From NCBI GenBank assembly GCA_937958295.1, contig CALFEY010000356.1, positions 1 to 14,435 on the forward strand: 14,435 nucleotides of DNA, in the 5' to 3' direction. This DNA comes from an uncultured Pseudomonadota bacterium (lineage in GTDB: Bacteria; Pseudomonadota; Gammaproteobacteria; Burkholderiales; Casimicrobiaceae). Shown in pieces: positions 1 through 8,395 of the stretch. Both the position numbers and the translations under genes were made by a program. The notes beneath the pieces are model-generated. The model saw nothing but the letters and a program-made list of their open reading frames with translations, made no database searches and was not told the DNA's origin. Every line of letters starts with the position of its first letter. Position 1 is the first letter of the stretch.

Positions 1-985
1 GGGCGCCGCCCTCGAGTCCACGCCAGAGCGCAAGGGTCCCGCGGGGCGCGACGCCAGCAACCAGGTGCTGACCGCGCTCGGGCAGAGCATCCCATGGTTT
101 CTCGGTGGCTCGGCCGACCTCGGGCCTTCCAACAAGACCACGCTCAAGTTCCCCGGCGCAGGGGAGTATGAGCCGGGCAGCTACGGCGGCCGCAACCTGC
201 ACTATGGCATCCGCGAGCACGCGATGGTCGCGGCGGTGAACGGCATGTCGCTGTCCAAGCTGCGGCCGTTCGGCGCGACGTTCTTCATCTTCTCCGACTA
301 TGCGCGCGGGTCTATCCGTCTGTCCGCGCTGATGGAGCTGCCCACCCTCATGGTGTTCACGCACGATGCGATGGGCGACGGCGAGGACGGCCCCACGCAC
401 CAGCCCATCGAGCAGCTCGCCTCGCTGCGCGCCATGCCGGGCATCACGCTCTTCCGCCCGGGCGACGCGAACGAGGTCACCGAGGCATACCGCTACGTGC
501 TGCAGCTCAAGCATCGTCCCGCGCTCATGGTGCTGTCGCGTCAGCCCCTGCCCACCCTCGACCGCGCTCGTCTCGCGCCGGCCGCGGGCGTGGCGAAGGG
601 TGCCTACGTGCTCGCCGATCCCCCGCACGGCGACCCGCAGGTCATCCTGATCGCCTCGGGCAGCGAAGTGTCGCTTGCCGTCGACGCCTTCGATACCCTG
701 ATTGCGCAAGGCATCCGCGCGCGCGTGGTGTCCATGCCATCGTGGGACGTGTTCGAGATGCAGCCGCAGGACTATCGCGACAGCGTGCTGCCGCCGGCCA
801 TCGTGGCGCGTGTGGCGATCGAGCAGGCGTCGACGTTCGGCTGGGAGCGCTATCTCGGTACGCGCGGAACGGCCATCGGGATGCACACATTCGGCGCGTC
901 AGCGCCGCTCAAGGCGCTGCAGGAGCACTTCGGCTTCACGCGCGATCACGTGGTGGCGGCGGCGAAGGCGCAGCTCGCGCAGTAA
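1..985 (+). CDS. tkt: Transketolase, C-terminal half (5' end outside window)
   Basis: Thiamine-diphosphate enzyme of the pentose phosphate and Calvin pathways that moves two-carbon ketol units between sugar phosphates in the cytoplasm. The frame is open from base 2 and gives about 327 residues, roughly half of the usual 650-700, ending in TAA at 983-985. The visible part holds the pyrimidine-binding domain (GGSADLGPSN, then YGIREHAM, whose Glu at bases 215-217 matches the catalytic glutamate that activates the cofactor), the GDGEDGPTHQPIEQLASLRA stretch typical of the family, and the C-terminal transketolase domain (ILIASGSEVSLA to GMHTFGASAP). The first in-frame GTG at 65 is not the real start, because conserved sequence continues upstream of it. 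The gene converges on tamB. A 1-deoxyxylulose-5-phosphate synthase is less likely given the GGSADL and REHAM contexts. Confidence 0.96.
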   Translation, partial: GAALESTPERKGPAGRDASNQVLTALGQSIPWFLGGSADLGPSNKTTLKFPGAGEYEPGSYGGRNLHYGIREHAMVAAVNGMSLSKLRPFGATFFIFSDYARGSIRLSALMELPTLMVFTHDAMGDGEDGPTHQPIEQLASLRAMPGITLFRPGDANEVTEAYRYVLQLKHRPALMVLSRQPLPTLDRARLAPAAGVAKGAYVLADPPHGDPQVILIASGSEVSLAVDAFDTLIAQGIRARVVSMPSWDVFEMQPQDYRDSVLPPAIVARVAIEQASTFGWERYLGTRGTAIGMHTFGASAPLKALQEHFGFTRDHVVAAAKAQLAQ

Positions 986-1034
986 AAAGGGCCCCCGCGC
1001 CGCGTAACCCGCTTGCTTGGTTGACTCGCTCTGG

Positions 1035-1053
1035 CGGTGGTCAGGCACCACCG
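1035..1053. terminator. Hairpin in the convergent tkt/tamB gap (weak terminator candidate)
   Basis: CGGTGGT at 1035-1041 and ACCACCG at 1047-1053 form a perfect 7-bp stem around a 5-base loop, between the stop of tkt and the stop of tamB. Neither side is followed by a convincing T run, so it is not a classical intrinsic terminator. On the minus strand a five-T run lies further on (complement of 984-990) after a GGGGGCCC stretch without a long stem. It may act as a shared 3' end structure for both convergent transcripts. Confidence 0.3.
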
Positions 1054-1086
1054 GCGCCTCATTTCCGCGGTGCAAGCGAAGGCGAT

Positions 1087-4000
1087 TCAGTCGAACGACC
1101 GCCGGAAGAACAATCCGACGCTGCTCACCGTTCCTGCTTCCGCCCGCAGCGTGAGCGTGCGGCTCAGTGCGTACTCGATGCGCAGCGCGTTCGTCGCCAC
1201 CGTCAGCCCTTGTTCGTACACCAGCGTGAGCCGCTCCGAGATGCGCTTGCCGAACGCGACCACCTGGGTGGACGTGCCGCCGGTCACGGCGGCATCGCTG
1301 CCGCGCACGGAGATGTCGTCGAGGCCGAAGGTGTTGGCGATCTGCGTGGTGATGGGCCGGTTGTTGCCCCCGCCGAGGAGCGAGGCCGATGCCGCGCCGA
1401 GGAGCGCGATGTCGCCGCGGCTCGCGCGATCGAGGCCCTGGCCCGTGAGGAGCCACGACAGTTTTTCGCCGTCGGGCACGGGCGGGTTGGACACCAAACG
1501 CACGCGTGGCTGGCGCACCGTGCCGCCCACTTCCACGCCGGCCTCCACAGCGAGGTTTTTGCGCAGCGCCACGACATCCAACGCGGGGTTGGCCACCGGG
1601 CCGTCGAAGATGAGGCGGCCGCGATCGATGTCCAGCCGCTGCCCGAAGATGTAGAAGGTCCCGGCCACGGCGCGGATCGTGCCGTTGGCATTGATGTCGC
1701 CGCCGGCCGTGGTCACCACCTTCACGCGGCCGGCGAGGCGCGTGTCGAGGCCCTCGCCGCTGAAGCGGAAGTCGCGGCCGAGCGCTACCTCGAGATCCAG
1801 GGCGAGAGGAAGCGGGCCGGTCGCATCGTTGCGCCGCGGCTCGCCCACGATCACCACGTCGTCGGACAGGCGCCCCACGCGCGTAGGCTCGTACTGCACG
1901 CGCCCTTCGTCGATGCTGATGCTGCCCGCCAGAAGGATCTTCCTGCCTTCGAAGGCGAGCGTGCCATTGCCGTCGGCCACGAGCCGCAGGTCGGGCCGGT
2001 TCACGATCGTGAAGTTCTCCGCCTGCCACTGCACGCGGCTCGTGGGGCCGTCGCTGCCCGGCGTGGGGCGGGCGATGGTGCCTGTGGCCACGAAGCGGCC
2101 ACTGCCGCCACCGAAGGAGAAGTCGTCGAGCGTGACGGTGCGATCGGCCAGGCGCGCGCGCAGCGTGCCGTCGCGCAGGTGCACGCCGTATTGCGGCAGG
2201 TCGAAGCGCAGTGCGTCGCCGGCCAGGTTGCCGGTGAACACGGGATTGTCGAGCGTCCCGCGTCCCGCGAGATCGACGTGCAGGCGGCCGTCCATCACGG
2301 CGACCGTACCGAGCCACGGCTGCAACGGACGCAGCGAGGCGAGGTCCGCCGTCACGCTGGCGGTGAACGCCGCGCTCGACTCGATACGCCCCGGCGCCGA
2401 GCTCGCGGCGAGGTTGAAGCTCGCATCGCCCGTGCCGGCGCGAGTGGAGCGGAAGCGTGCCGTGGCGGCGAGCGCGTCGTCGGTGAAGCGCGCCGTGACG
2501 TCAAGCGCGGTGATGCCGAGGGCGAGGTCGGAAGGATCGAGGGTGGCGCTCTCCGCGGCGTACCAGTCGCCCTTTTCGCGGGCGAGCGTGAACGTGCCGT
2601 TCAGGCGCGGCGTGGCGGCGATCGTCCACGCGCCGCCCACGACGAGGGTGGAATGAAAGGGCAGGGGACTGCCCGCCAGCTTGGCCACGGCGGCCACGGG
2701 CAGCCCGGTGTAGCGTCCCTCGGTGCTAATACGTCCCTCGTCGAGCACAACCCTCGCGATGTCCACGCGACCTTCGGCCACGATGATGGACGCGCTGCCG
2801 AGCTCCGTGCGATGAGGCGCCGCCACCAGCGTGGCGGGTGCTGTGAGCGTGACCGCGTAGGTGCCCTTGTTCGTGAGCGTGTCGATCGTGCCGCTCCAGC
2901 CCTTCTCGACGCCCCCCGGGTAGCGCACGTCCGCAAGGCCTCCGGTGGCCGTGGCCGCGAGGTCGATGTCGCCGCCCTTGGCGACGAGGGTGGCCTTGTG
3001 CAGCTCCAGGCTACCGGTGACGCCGCCCTCGAGCGACGCGAGTGCGCCGGGCGGACCGGAGACCTTGGTGGCCGCGACCTTGAGTGAAAGCGCGCGCGCC
3101 GTGAGCGCGACCGGCCCTGCGCTGTTGCGTCCCGGGGCGAGTGAGCCCGTCACGTCTACGGTGGCGGCGCGGGTTGTCTCGCCCCACACGAGGTTGGCCC
3201 CGTGCGCCTCCACCGTAACCCCCGGAGCGCCCGGGTCGCCCGCGACCTTGCCGCGGGCACGCAGCGAGCCGGCGACCTCCTTGGGCAGCGTCACGCCGGG
3301 GGCGTAGCGGGCCACCAGCGGGCGCAGCTCCGCGAGCTTGCCGATGTCGATGTCGTAGGTCAGCGCGTCGGCAGGCGTGCCGTAGCCACCCGCCAGCGCG
3401 GCGCGGGTGCTGCCGAGCGTGACGTCGATCTTCGCCGCGCGCACCGTGCCGGGCGCGATGTCGGCCACCGCGGTGCCCGCGAGGTCGAGCCCGGCGAAGC
3501 GACTGCCCTTGGTGACCTTCACCTCGGCGCTGATGGCGAAGGGACGCTCGAGCCGGCCGCGTGCGTGCACGGCACCGTCCAGGCGCGCGGCCGGCATGTC
3601 CACGAAGCGCGACGGATCGAACGCCGCCACGGTCGCGTCCACCGTGAACGCGCGCGGGTCATCCAGCCCGAGGGTGCCGCTGCCGGTGAGCGTGCCTTCG
3701 CCGGCGCGGGCGCGCACGCGCTCGATGGTCACGCGCCGCGCGGCCACCGTGGCGGCGAAGTCCACCGCGAGGTCGTCCTGGCGCAGGTCCCCGCGCACGA
3801 CCTGGCGCGCTTCCTCCACTTCGGCGGCGAGCGTGCCGGACAGGCGCGTGGCGATGAGCGTGGTGAGGAGCCGCGACGCATCGACGTTGGCGAGCGCGAG
3901 GTCGAGCTTGACCGGACCGCCCGGGGTCGTGACCGTGACGGTGCCGGTGGCCCGCCCGCCGGCGCCCCGTTCCCCGAGCTGCGCGTCGATGCTGCTGAGC

Positions 4001-5016
4001 GCGACGCTCCTGCCGTCCCAGGCGAACGCCGTGGACAGGGTGGTGACCGGGATGCGCCCCGTGTCGACCGGGCCGGCAGCCTCGTTGCGCGCCTTGAGCG
4101 TGCCGGCGAAGCCTGCGCCTTCGGGACGCGCGCGAGCCGTGAGGGAGAGCGCCGTGGTGGGCAGGTTCGGGAGGAACTGCGCGAGGTCGACGTTGCTCGC
4201 CTCGATGTCGGCCGCCGTGAGGATCGCGGGGGCGAACGGCGTGACGCCCGCCTTCACGCTCACGTTGGCATTGCGCCACGTGCCCTTGGCACCGAGGCCC
4301 AGGTCTTCGAGCGTGCCCGACACGGCGACGTCGGCGCGGGCACCGCGGTAGTCGTTGTCGCCCTCGAAGTCGAGGGCGCCGCTGATCGTGTAGGGGGGCG
4401 CGGCGGCGAGGCGCGCACGGCCGCCCAGCGTGCCCCATTCGGTGACGAAGCGCAGCTCGCGGATCGCATGCTCGCGTGCGCCGCCGGCGTAGCCGAAGGT
4501 GATGCCGCTGACGTAGCCCGCCTGCGTGGGCGTGCGCCAGTCGAGGCGCTGTACGCCAATGTTGCGCACGTCGACCTCGAGCGGCAACGCCATGCTCGCG
4601 GGCAAGCCGCCCGGCGCGGCGCCGGGCGACGGCTTGAACTCGATGGTGAGCTGCTTCGCGCCCAGTCCCTGCACGATGAATTTGCGTGACAGGAGATCCC
4701 ACGGTGACCAGGTGAGGGCGACGTCGCGCGCCTCCACGTTCATGCCTTCGCCGGTCCACGCGATGCGCTCGGCAAGCACCGTGGACAGGAGGGACCCGCG
4801 CGCGCCCTCGATCACCAGGTGGCCCTGGGCCTCGTCGGTCGCTCGCTGCACCACGTAGTCGAGCGCGCGCTGCGTGCCGAGTGCGATGTACGCGGCCACG
4901 AGCAGTACGGCCACGAGCCCCACCAAGGCGCACAGGGCGAGCACCGTGCCCAGCACATAGCGGCGGCGACGGCGCGGAGGCGGCGGCACGTCCGTGGGCG
5001 TGGCGGCGTCGCTCAA
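1087..5016 (-). CDS. tamB: TamB, inner-membrane-anchored translocation and assembly module protein
   Basis: Large AsmA-like envelope protein that spans the periplasm and works with TamA in outer-membrane protein assembly and/or phospholipid transport (family knowledge). At 1309 residues it is close to the E. coli length of about 1260. A short proline-rich start is followed by an arginine cluster (residues 15-19) and one hydrophobic segment (about 20-45), which anchors it with the bulk in the periplasm. The long middle part is repetitive beta-rich sequence expected to form a lipid-groove taco fold. The C-terminal TamB domain (formerly DUF490) includes GEKLSWLLTG at residues 1183-1192 and ends in FFRRSFD. 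The start is TTG at 5016: its first bases overlap the TGA of tamA (TTGA, 5013-5016), which supports translational coupling and fits the anchor position. The Shine-Dalgarno signal is weak. Last gene of the minus-strand unit. Confidence 0.95.
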   Translation of the reverse strand: MSDAATPTDVPPPPRRRRRYVLGTVLALCALVGLVAVLLVAAYIALGTQRALDYVVQRATDEAQGHLVIEGARGSLLSTVLAERIAWTGEGMNVEARDVALTWSPWDLLSRKFIVQGLGAKQLTIEFKPSPGAAPGGLPASMALPLEVDVRNIGVQRLDWRTPTQAGYVSGITFGYAGGAREHAIRELRFVTEWGTLGGRARLAAAPPYTISGALDFEGDNDYRGARADVAVSGTLEDLGLGAKGTWRNANVSVKAGVTPFAPAILTAADIEASNVDLAQFLPNLPTTALSLTARARPEGAGFAGTLKARNEAAGPVDTGRIPVTTLSTAFAWDGRSVALSSIDAQLGERGAGGRATGTVTVTTPGGPVKLDLALANVDASRLLTTLIATRLSGTLAAEVEEARQVVRGDLRQDDLAVDFAATVAARRVTIERVRARAGEGTLTGSGTLGLDDPRAFTVDATVAAFDPSRFVDMPAARLDGAVHARGRLERPFAISAEVKVTKGSRFAGLDLAGTAVADIAPGTVRAAKIDVTLGSTRAALAGGYGTPADALTYDIDIGKLAELRPLVARYAPGVTLPKEVAGSLRARGKVAGDPGAPGVTVEAHGANLVWGETTRAATVDVTGSLAPGRNSAGPVALTARALSLKVAATKVSGPPGALASLEGGVTGSLELHKATLVAKGGDIDLAATATGGLADVRYPGGVEKGWSGTIDTLTNKGTYAVTLTAPATLVAAPHRTELGSASIIVAEGRVDIARVVLDEGRISTEGRYTGLPVAAVAKLAGSPLPFHSTLVVGGAWTIAATPRLNGTFTLAREKGDWYAAESATLDPSDLALGITALDVTARFTDDALAATARFRSTRAGTGDASFNLAASSAPGRIESSAAFTASVTADLASLRPLQPWLGTVAVMDGRLHVDLAGRGTLDNPVFTGNLAGDALRFDLPQYGVHLRDGTLRARLADRTVTLDDFSFGGGSGRFVATGTIARPTPGSDGPTSRVQWQAENFTIVNRPDLRLVADGNGTLAFEGRKILLAGSISIDEGRVQYEPTRVGRLSDDVVIVGEPRRNDATGPLPLALDLEVALGRDFRFSGEGLDTRLAGRVKVVTTAGGDINANGTIRAVAGTFYIFGQRLDIDRGRLIFDGPVANPALDVVALRKNLAVEAGVEVGGTVRQPRVRLVSNPPVPDGEKLSWLLTGQGLDRASRGDIALLGAASASLLGGGNNRPITTQIANTFGLDDISVRGSDAAVTGGTSTQVVAFGKRISERLTLVYEQGLTVATNALRIEYALSRTLTLRAEAGTVSSVGLFFRRSFD

Positions 5017-6869
5017 AATGCGAGTCCCACGGAGAAGTGGATGCGCACCTGGTGGTCATCCTGACCGTAGGCCACGTCGAGGCGGAAGGGCCCGATGGGC
5101 GTGCGCAGGCGCCCGCCCACACCGTAGCCCAGCGCGAGATGGATGTTGTCGAGGTCGTCGATGGCGTTGCCGGCGTCCACGAACGCCGCGAGGCCGATCG
5201 ACGGCGTGATCCAGTGGTTGTACTCGATGCTCGCGAGCCCGTAGTAGCGGCCGCCCACCACGGCGCTGCCCTGCTGCACGCCGAGGCTCTCGTAGGCGTA
5301 GCCGCGCACCGTGGTGTCGCCGCCCGTGCGGAACAGGAACACCGAGGGGATGCCCACCCGCGATTGCGCGAGCACGGCGCCCGCCTCGGCGCGGCCGATG
5401 AGCTCGTCGGTGCGCGTGAGCGGCCACCAGCCTGCGAGCTTGCCGATCACGCGCCCGAACTGCTCGGTGGAGGCCCCCGGGATGCCCCAGCCCAGCTGCA
5501 CGTTCGCCATCCATCCCTTGGTGGGGTCGAGGAGGTCATCGACGTTGCGCCAGGTGTACTCGCCGTCGACATAAAGGGCGTGCGACGACTCCGTGGGCTG
5601 GCCGGACGGGGTCTGGTCGTTCTGGTAGTAGCCGATGCCGAAGGCGGGTGTGCGCCGCTCGTCCACCAGCCGCCGTCGCCAGGTCACGGCGGCCGTGCGC
5701 GTGACGAGGTTCTCGATGTCGGTGCGCTGTGCGCCCGTGGCGTAGGTGTCGATCCATCCGCCCGGCCACGGCGGCAACACGAAGCGGATGTCGAGCTGCT
5801 GCACCAGCGACTCGAGGCGCAGGCTCGTGTACATCTGCGTGCCGCGGCCGTTCACGTTCATGTCGCTGTAGGCCGCGCTCGCGCGGTACTCGGTATCGGT
5901 GGAGTAGCCGATGCCGAGCTCCAGCCGCCGCGGCGGGGCCTCGATCACGGAGAGCGTCACCTTCGCGTTATCGGCCTGTGCGGGGTCGGGGTCGATCGCG
6001 GCCTGCACGCTCGCGAAGTAGCCCGAGGCCAGGAGCCGGCGCACGTAGTCGTCGAGCGACTGTCCGCTGTACAGGTCGCCCGGTCGCACGTTGGCGAAGT
6101 TCTGGACGAGCTCCGGCGTGTAGCGTTTCAGGCCCTGGATGTCGATCGTGCCGATCGTAAAGGCCGGTCCGCTGTCGAGCGTGACCGACAGGTCCGCGGT
6201 GCGCTCCAGCGGATTGATGAGCGCCTCGCTCGCGGCCAGGCGTGCCGCGGCGTACGGGCTCGTCGCGAGCGTGTTCACGGCGCGCTGTTTCGCGGCGGTC
6301 CATTGCTCCTGGCGGAAGGGGTCACCGCGCGGGAGCAGCCATTGGTCGCGCAGGCGGGCGACGGCGGCCGTGCCTTGCGGCGTGTCGTTGGCGGGCCCGT
6401 CCACGGTGATCTTCACGTCGTGGATGGTGGTCACCGGCCCCGGCGTGACCGCCAGACGCACGGTCACCGGCTTGACGTTGCGGTCGATGCCTACGTCCAC
6501 GGTGGCGGAAAAGAAGCCCTGCGTGGCCGCCGCCTCGCGCGCCTGCGGCACGGCGTCGCGCGCGAGACGGTCGAGGAGGTCCTCGGTCATGTCCTCGAAC
6601 GTCTGCCAGCGGACGAGGTCGACCGCGCTGCGGATGGCATCGGCGATCGGGGCCGGGGCCACGATGTCCACGCGATAGCGAACGGGGTCGTCGGCGTGGG
6701 GCAGTGCCGGCGAGGCCGCCTGGGGCGGCGGAGAAGGCGGAGCGCCGGCGTCGGCCGGCGGGTCGTCGCTAGCGGAGCACGGACGCGACGCGGCCGTCGC
6801 GATCGTCAGCGCGAGGAGCAGCGAGCGCCAGGCGCGCGGTCGTGTCGTTGCAGGCCACACACCCGACAT
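5013..6869 (-). CDS. tamA: TamA, outer-membrane Omp85-family barrel with POTRA domains
   Basis: Outer-membrane partner of TamB in the translocation and assembly module, a BamA relative. The 618-residue protein starts with a signal peptide (hydrophobic core about residues 16-27, likely cut after CSA at 33), then a proline/alanine-rich linker, POTRA-type periplasmic domains (about 60-320; FTIGTIDIQGLKRYTPELV lies in the last) and a C-terminal 16-strand barrel. The Omp85 loop-6 motif is clear: FRTGGDTTVRGY, with VRGY at 521-524. The chain ends in phenylalanine, as expected for BAM-dependent insertion. ATG 6869 is the most upstream available start; a GTG three codons inside is the only close alternative, and both keep the signal peptide. 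The first 101 bases overlap the end of the preceding lipoprotein gene, and no good Shine-Dalgarno is seen, so coupling to that gene is likely. Confidence 0.95.
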   Translation of the reverse strand: MSGVWPATTRPRAWRSLLLALTIATAASRPCSASDDPPADAGAPPSPPPQAASPALPHADDPVRYRVDIVAPAPIADAIRSAVDLVRWQTFEDMTEDLLDRLARDAVPQAREAAATQGFFSATVDVGIDRNVKPVTVRLAVTPGPVTTIHDVKITVDGPANDTPQGTAAVARLRDQWLLPRGDPFRQEQWTAAKQRAVNTLATSPYAAARLAASEALINPLERTADLSVTLDSGPAFTIGTIDIQGLKRYTPELVQNFANVRPGDLYSGQSLDDYVRRLLASGYFASVQAAIDPDPAQADNAKVTLSVIEAPPRRLELGIGYSTDTEYRASAAYSDMNVNGRGTQMYTSLRLESLVQQLDIRFVLPPWPGGWIDTYATGAQRTDIENLVTRTAAVTWRRRLVDERRTPAFGIGYYQNDQTPSGQPTESSHALYVDGEYTWRNVDDLLDPTKGWMANVQLGWGIPGASTEQFGRVIGKLAGWWPLTRTDELIGRAEAGAVLAQSRVGIPSVFLFRTGGDTTVRGYAYESLGVQQGSAVVGGRYYGLASIEYNHWITPSIGLAAFVDAGNAIDDLDNIHLALGYGVGGRLRTPIGPFRLDVAYGQDDHQVRIHFSVGLAF

Positions 6870-7182
6870 TATCGCCGACGCCAGCGAGGCGGGTCGCTAT
6901 GCGGGTGGGAATGGGGGCAGGCTCGTTGAGATAGGACCACCGCGACAGGTCGTTGAATTCGTAGGGGCTGGGGACGGGCCACAGTTCCGTGGGCGCGCCC
7001 CAGCGCGGGAGGATGGGCAGGCGCGGGTTGCTGTAGTCGATGTCGCGGTACGTGTCCTGGCCGAATTGCCACACGTAGATCTGGCGGCCGGACGCGTCGT
7101 AGCGCGTGGCGCAGCCCGTGGCCAGCACGGCGAGGGCAAGGGCGGCGGCGCGGACGAGGGTCCGGCGGGTCGATGGGCTCAT
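6769..7182 (-). CDS. Small predicted lipoprotein of unknown function, upstream of tamA
   Basis: I do not recognise this family. The 137-residue product starts with an Arg-containing leader and hydrophobic stretch (residues 6-20) ending in LATGC, a good lipobox with Cys24 as the lipidated residue. Asp is not at +2 (CATR), so outer-membrane sorting is plausible. The mature part is aromatic and proline rich (YVWQFGQDTYRDIDY, then LPRWGAPTELWPVPSPYEFN), short, and has no visible enzyme motif. GGAGA at 7187-7191 (minus strand) sits 4 bases before the ATG, supporting the start. It lies 22 bp after the stop of the barrel gene, and its last 33 codons and stop overlap the tamA start, including the codons for the TamA signal peptide. 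The tail, with two extra cysteines (CVAC, 108-111), may be poorly constrained. Likely an envelope accessory protein co-expressed with TamAB; that role is inferred from position only. Confidence 0.8.
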   Translation of the reverse strand: MSPSTRRTLVRAAALALAVLATGCATRYDASGRQIYVWQFGQDTYRDIDYSNPRLPILPRWGAPTELWPVPSPYEFNDLSRWSYLNEPAPIPTRIATRLAGVGDNVGCVACNDTTARLALAAPRADDRDGRVASVLR

Positions 7183-7204
7183 GTCGTCTCCAGGACGCGC
7201 GCGG

Positions 7205-8137
7205 CTAAAAACGGTACCGCAGCGTCAGTGCGAGGGCCGGGGCGAAGGAGTAGTCCTCGGCCACCACGTCTTCGGCATTCCGATTCTTCACGTTCAACCG
7301 CCCATTGGCAAGGCCCGTAGCATAGAGGTCCACCTGTGCCTGCTTGCCCAGGTTGCGCGAAAGCCTCACGAACAGCGGGATGAAGCGTTGCTCGCCGATG
7401 CCGTCGGGCACGGGGCCGTCGCGGTTCAGCCGGAAGGCGTAGGAGCGATAGCTGCCGCCGAAGCCCGCCTCCCAGTTGTCGTCGAAGGTGTACGACAGCT
7501 CGAGGCCGGCCGGACCCGTGGGGCCGGCGGCGAAAGGATTGGAGAGCTTCCAGTTCTTGTCGATCTGCCAGTCGATGGCCAGGAACGGGAAGGTCTGCGT
7601 CTCGTAGATCTGACGGAATATCGCCGCGCCCAGGCCGATCGTCAGGGTGGGCGAGAAGTCTTTCGTCACGGCGACGACGCCGCCGTACTCGAGAGCGTCG
7701 CTGGTGCTCGCGCCGCTCTCGTAGGCCCAGGCGACCGAGGGCGAGACCATGATCGTCCAGTCCTCGCTCGGGGCGAAGATGAACGTGGCACCGATCTGCG
7801 GCTGCTGCACGTTGCCCCAGGGCGCCACCCCGCGGAAAGCCGTGGGCGAGTCGAAGTGATAGCCCTGGTACTCGTACTGCACGGTGAGCCCCGCGGCGAT
7901 GTTCACCGCGAACTGGCGCAGCACGCTCGCCGAGGCGATGCCCCCCGACCAGCGGAACTTGCCCCCGGAATCGAGGTTGGTATCGAACTGCGCGATGCCC
8001 GTCACCGCCGTGCTCACCACGGTGGCCCCCACGGGGAGGTCCTGCGCGTGCGCAGGAAGCGCGACCGCGAGGGCCAGGGGCACGGCGGCGAGGGCGGGGG
8101 TGCCGCGAAAGGGGGTGGGGCGCTTGCGCTGCTGCAT
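7205..8137 (-). CDS. Secreted outer-membrane beta-barrel protein, function unknown
   Basis: The 310-residue product has a Sec signal peptide: basic start, hydrophobic core about residues 15-28, and ALPAHA|QD giving a cleavage site after residue 31. The rest alternates hydrophobic and polar residues, with many Tyr/Phe/Trp and Gly/Asn turns, as in a beta-barrel (for example LTVQYEYQGYHF, LELSYTFDDNWEAGFGG), and ends in LTLRYRF, a C-terminal Phe typical of BAM substrates. It resembles DUF6268-type outer-membrane proteins, but that assignment is from memory and tentative. ATG 8137 is preceded by a CGAGGAT ribosome binding site (8141-8147, minus strand). It is the first gene of the minus-strand unit, 22 bp ahead of the lipoprotein gene and divergent from mraZ. 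No catalytic motif is visible. It could be a porin-like or sensor barrel, and its place before tamAB suggests it may be a TAM client or partner. Confidence 0.85.
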   Translation of the reverse strand: MQQRKRPTPFRGTPALAAVPLALAVALPAHAQDLPVGATVVSTAVTGIAQFDTNLDSGGKFRWSGGIASASVLRQFAVNIAAGLTVQYEYQGYHFDSPTAFRGVAPWGNVQQPQIGATFIFAPSEDWTIMVSPSVAWAYESGASTSDALEYGGVVAVTKDFSPTLTIGLGAAIFRQIYETQTFPFLAIDWQIDKNWKLSNPFAAGPTGPAGLELSYTFDDNWEAGFGGSYRSYAFRLNRDGPVPDGIGEQRFIPLFVRLSRNLGKQAQVDLYATGLANGRLNVKNRNAEDVVAEDYSFAPALALTLRYRF

Positions 8138-8220
8138 CGGATCCTCGGGGAGCGTCGGAACAACTTGCGGGTTAGTCCCAGTAGAGACGCCCGCGCCAGC
8201 CGAGATGCTACGTCAAAAGC

Positions 8221-8277
8221 GCGCGGACGGCCCCCACTTCCCCCACGTTGAGAACGATCGTTCGACGCGGTCCGCGC
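8221..8277. repeat. Nested inverted repeat with a 12-bp perfect palindrome
   Basis: GCGCGGAC at 8221-8228 and GTCCGCGC at 8270-8277 are exact inverted copies 41 bp apart. Between them lies GAACGATCGTTC at 8252-8263, a perfect 12-bp palindrome typical in size of a dimeric repressor operator. It sits about 115 bp upstream of the barrel gene start, where an operator or 5'-leader structure of the minus-strand transcript could be. No regulator can be named from the sequence. Confidence 0.4.
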
Positions 8278-8293
8278 ACGGTGGGATTTTCTT

Positions 8294-8373
8294 GCTAAGT
8301 CACCTGCGAAATACGGTCTAAGTACCTATTTATTCGGGAAAATCAGTTGATGTCTGATAAATGCGCTAAGTCA
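8294..8373. repeat. Direct repeats GCTAAGTCA with a third partial copy
   Basis: GCTAAGTCA occurs exactly at 8294-8302 and 8365-8373, 71 bp apart. The core CTAAGT occurs a third time at 8318-8323. All three lie in the AT-rich centre of the divergent region, between the two sets of expression signals. They could be binding sites of an unidentified regulator or chance repeats in a low-complexity stretch. Confidence 0.3.
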
Positions 8374-8395
8374 TTGTTCGGAAAACAGAAAAGCA

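Noticed and set aside
986..1010. A second copy of the ftsI-murE repeat after tkt, because both regions contain GGGCCCCC
   Set aside because: Only that 8-bp string is shared. The CTGCCCCCCGAGGGGG hairpin core and flanks are absent.
742..6929. Very long open frames on the plus strand opposite tamB and tamA (for example 742-3087, 3202-4689, 4881-6929)
   Set aside because: They are antisense shadows of GC-rich genes: composition is Arg/Ala/Gly/His-rich with no domain, signal or conserved motif, while the minus-strand frames encode clear TamB and TamA.
8231..8246. Minus-strand TGGGGG repeats as a second MraZ site facing the barrel gene
   Set aside because: There are only two G-run copies, at a 9-bp period instead of 10 bp, far from a recognisable promoter. 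They are more likely simple G-rich sequence.
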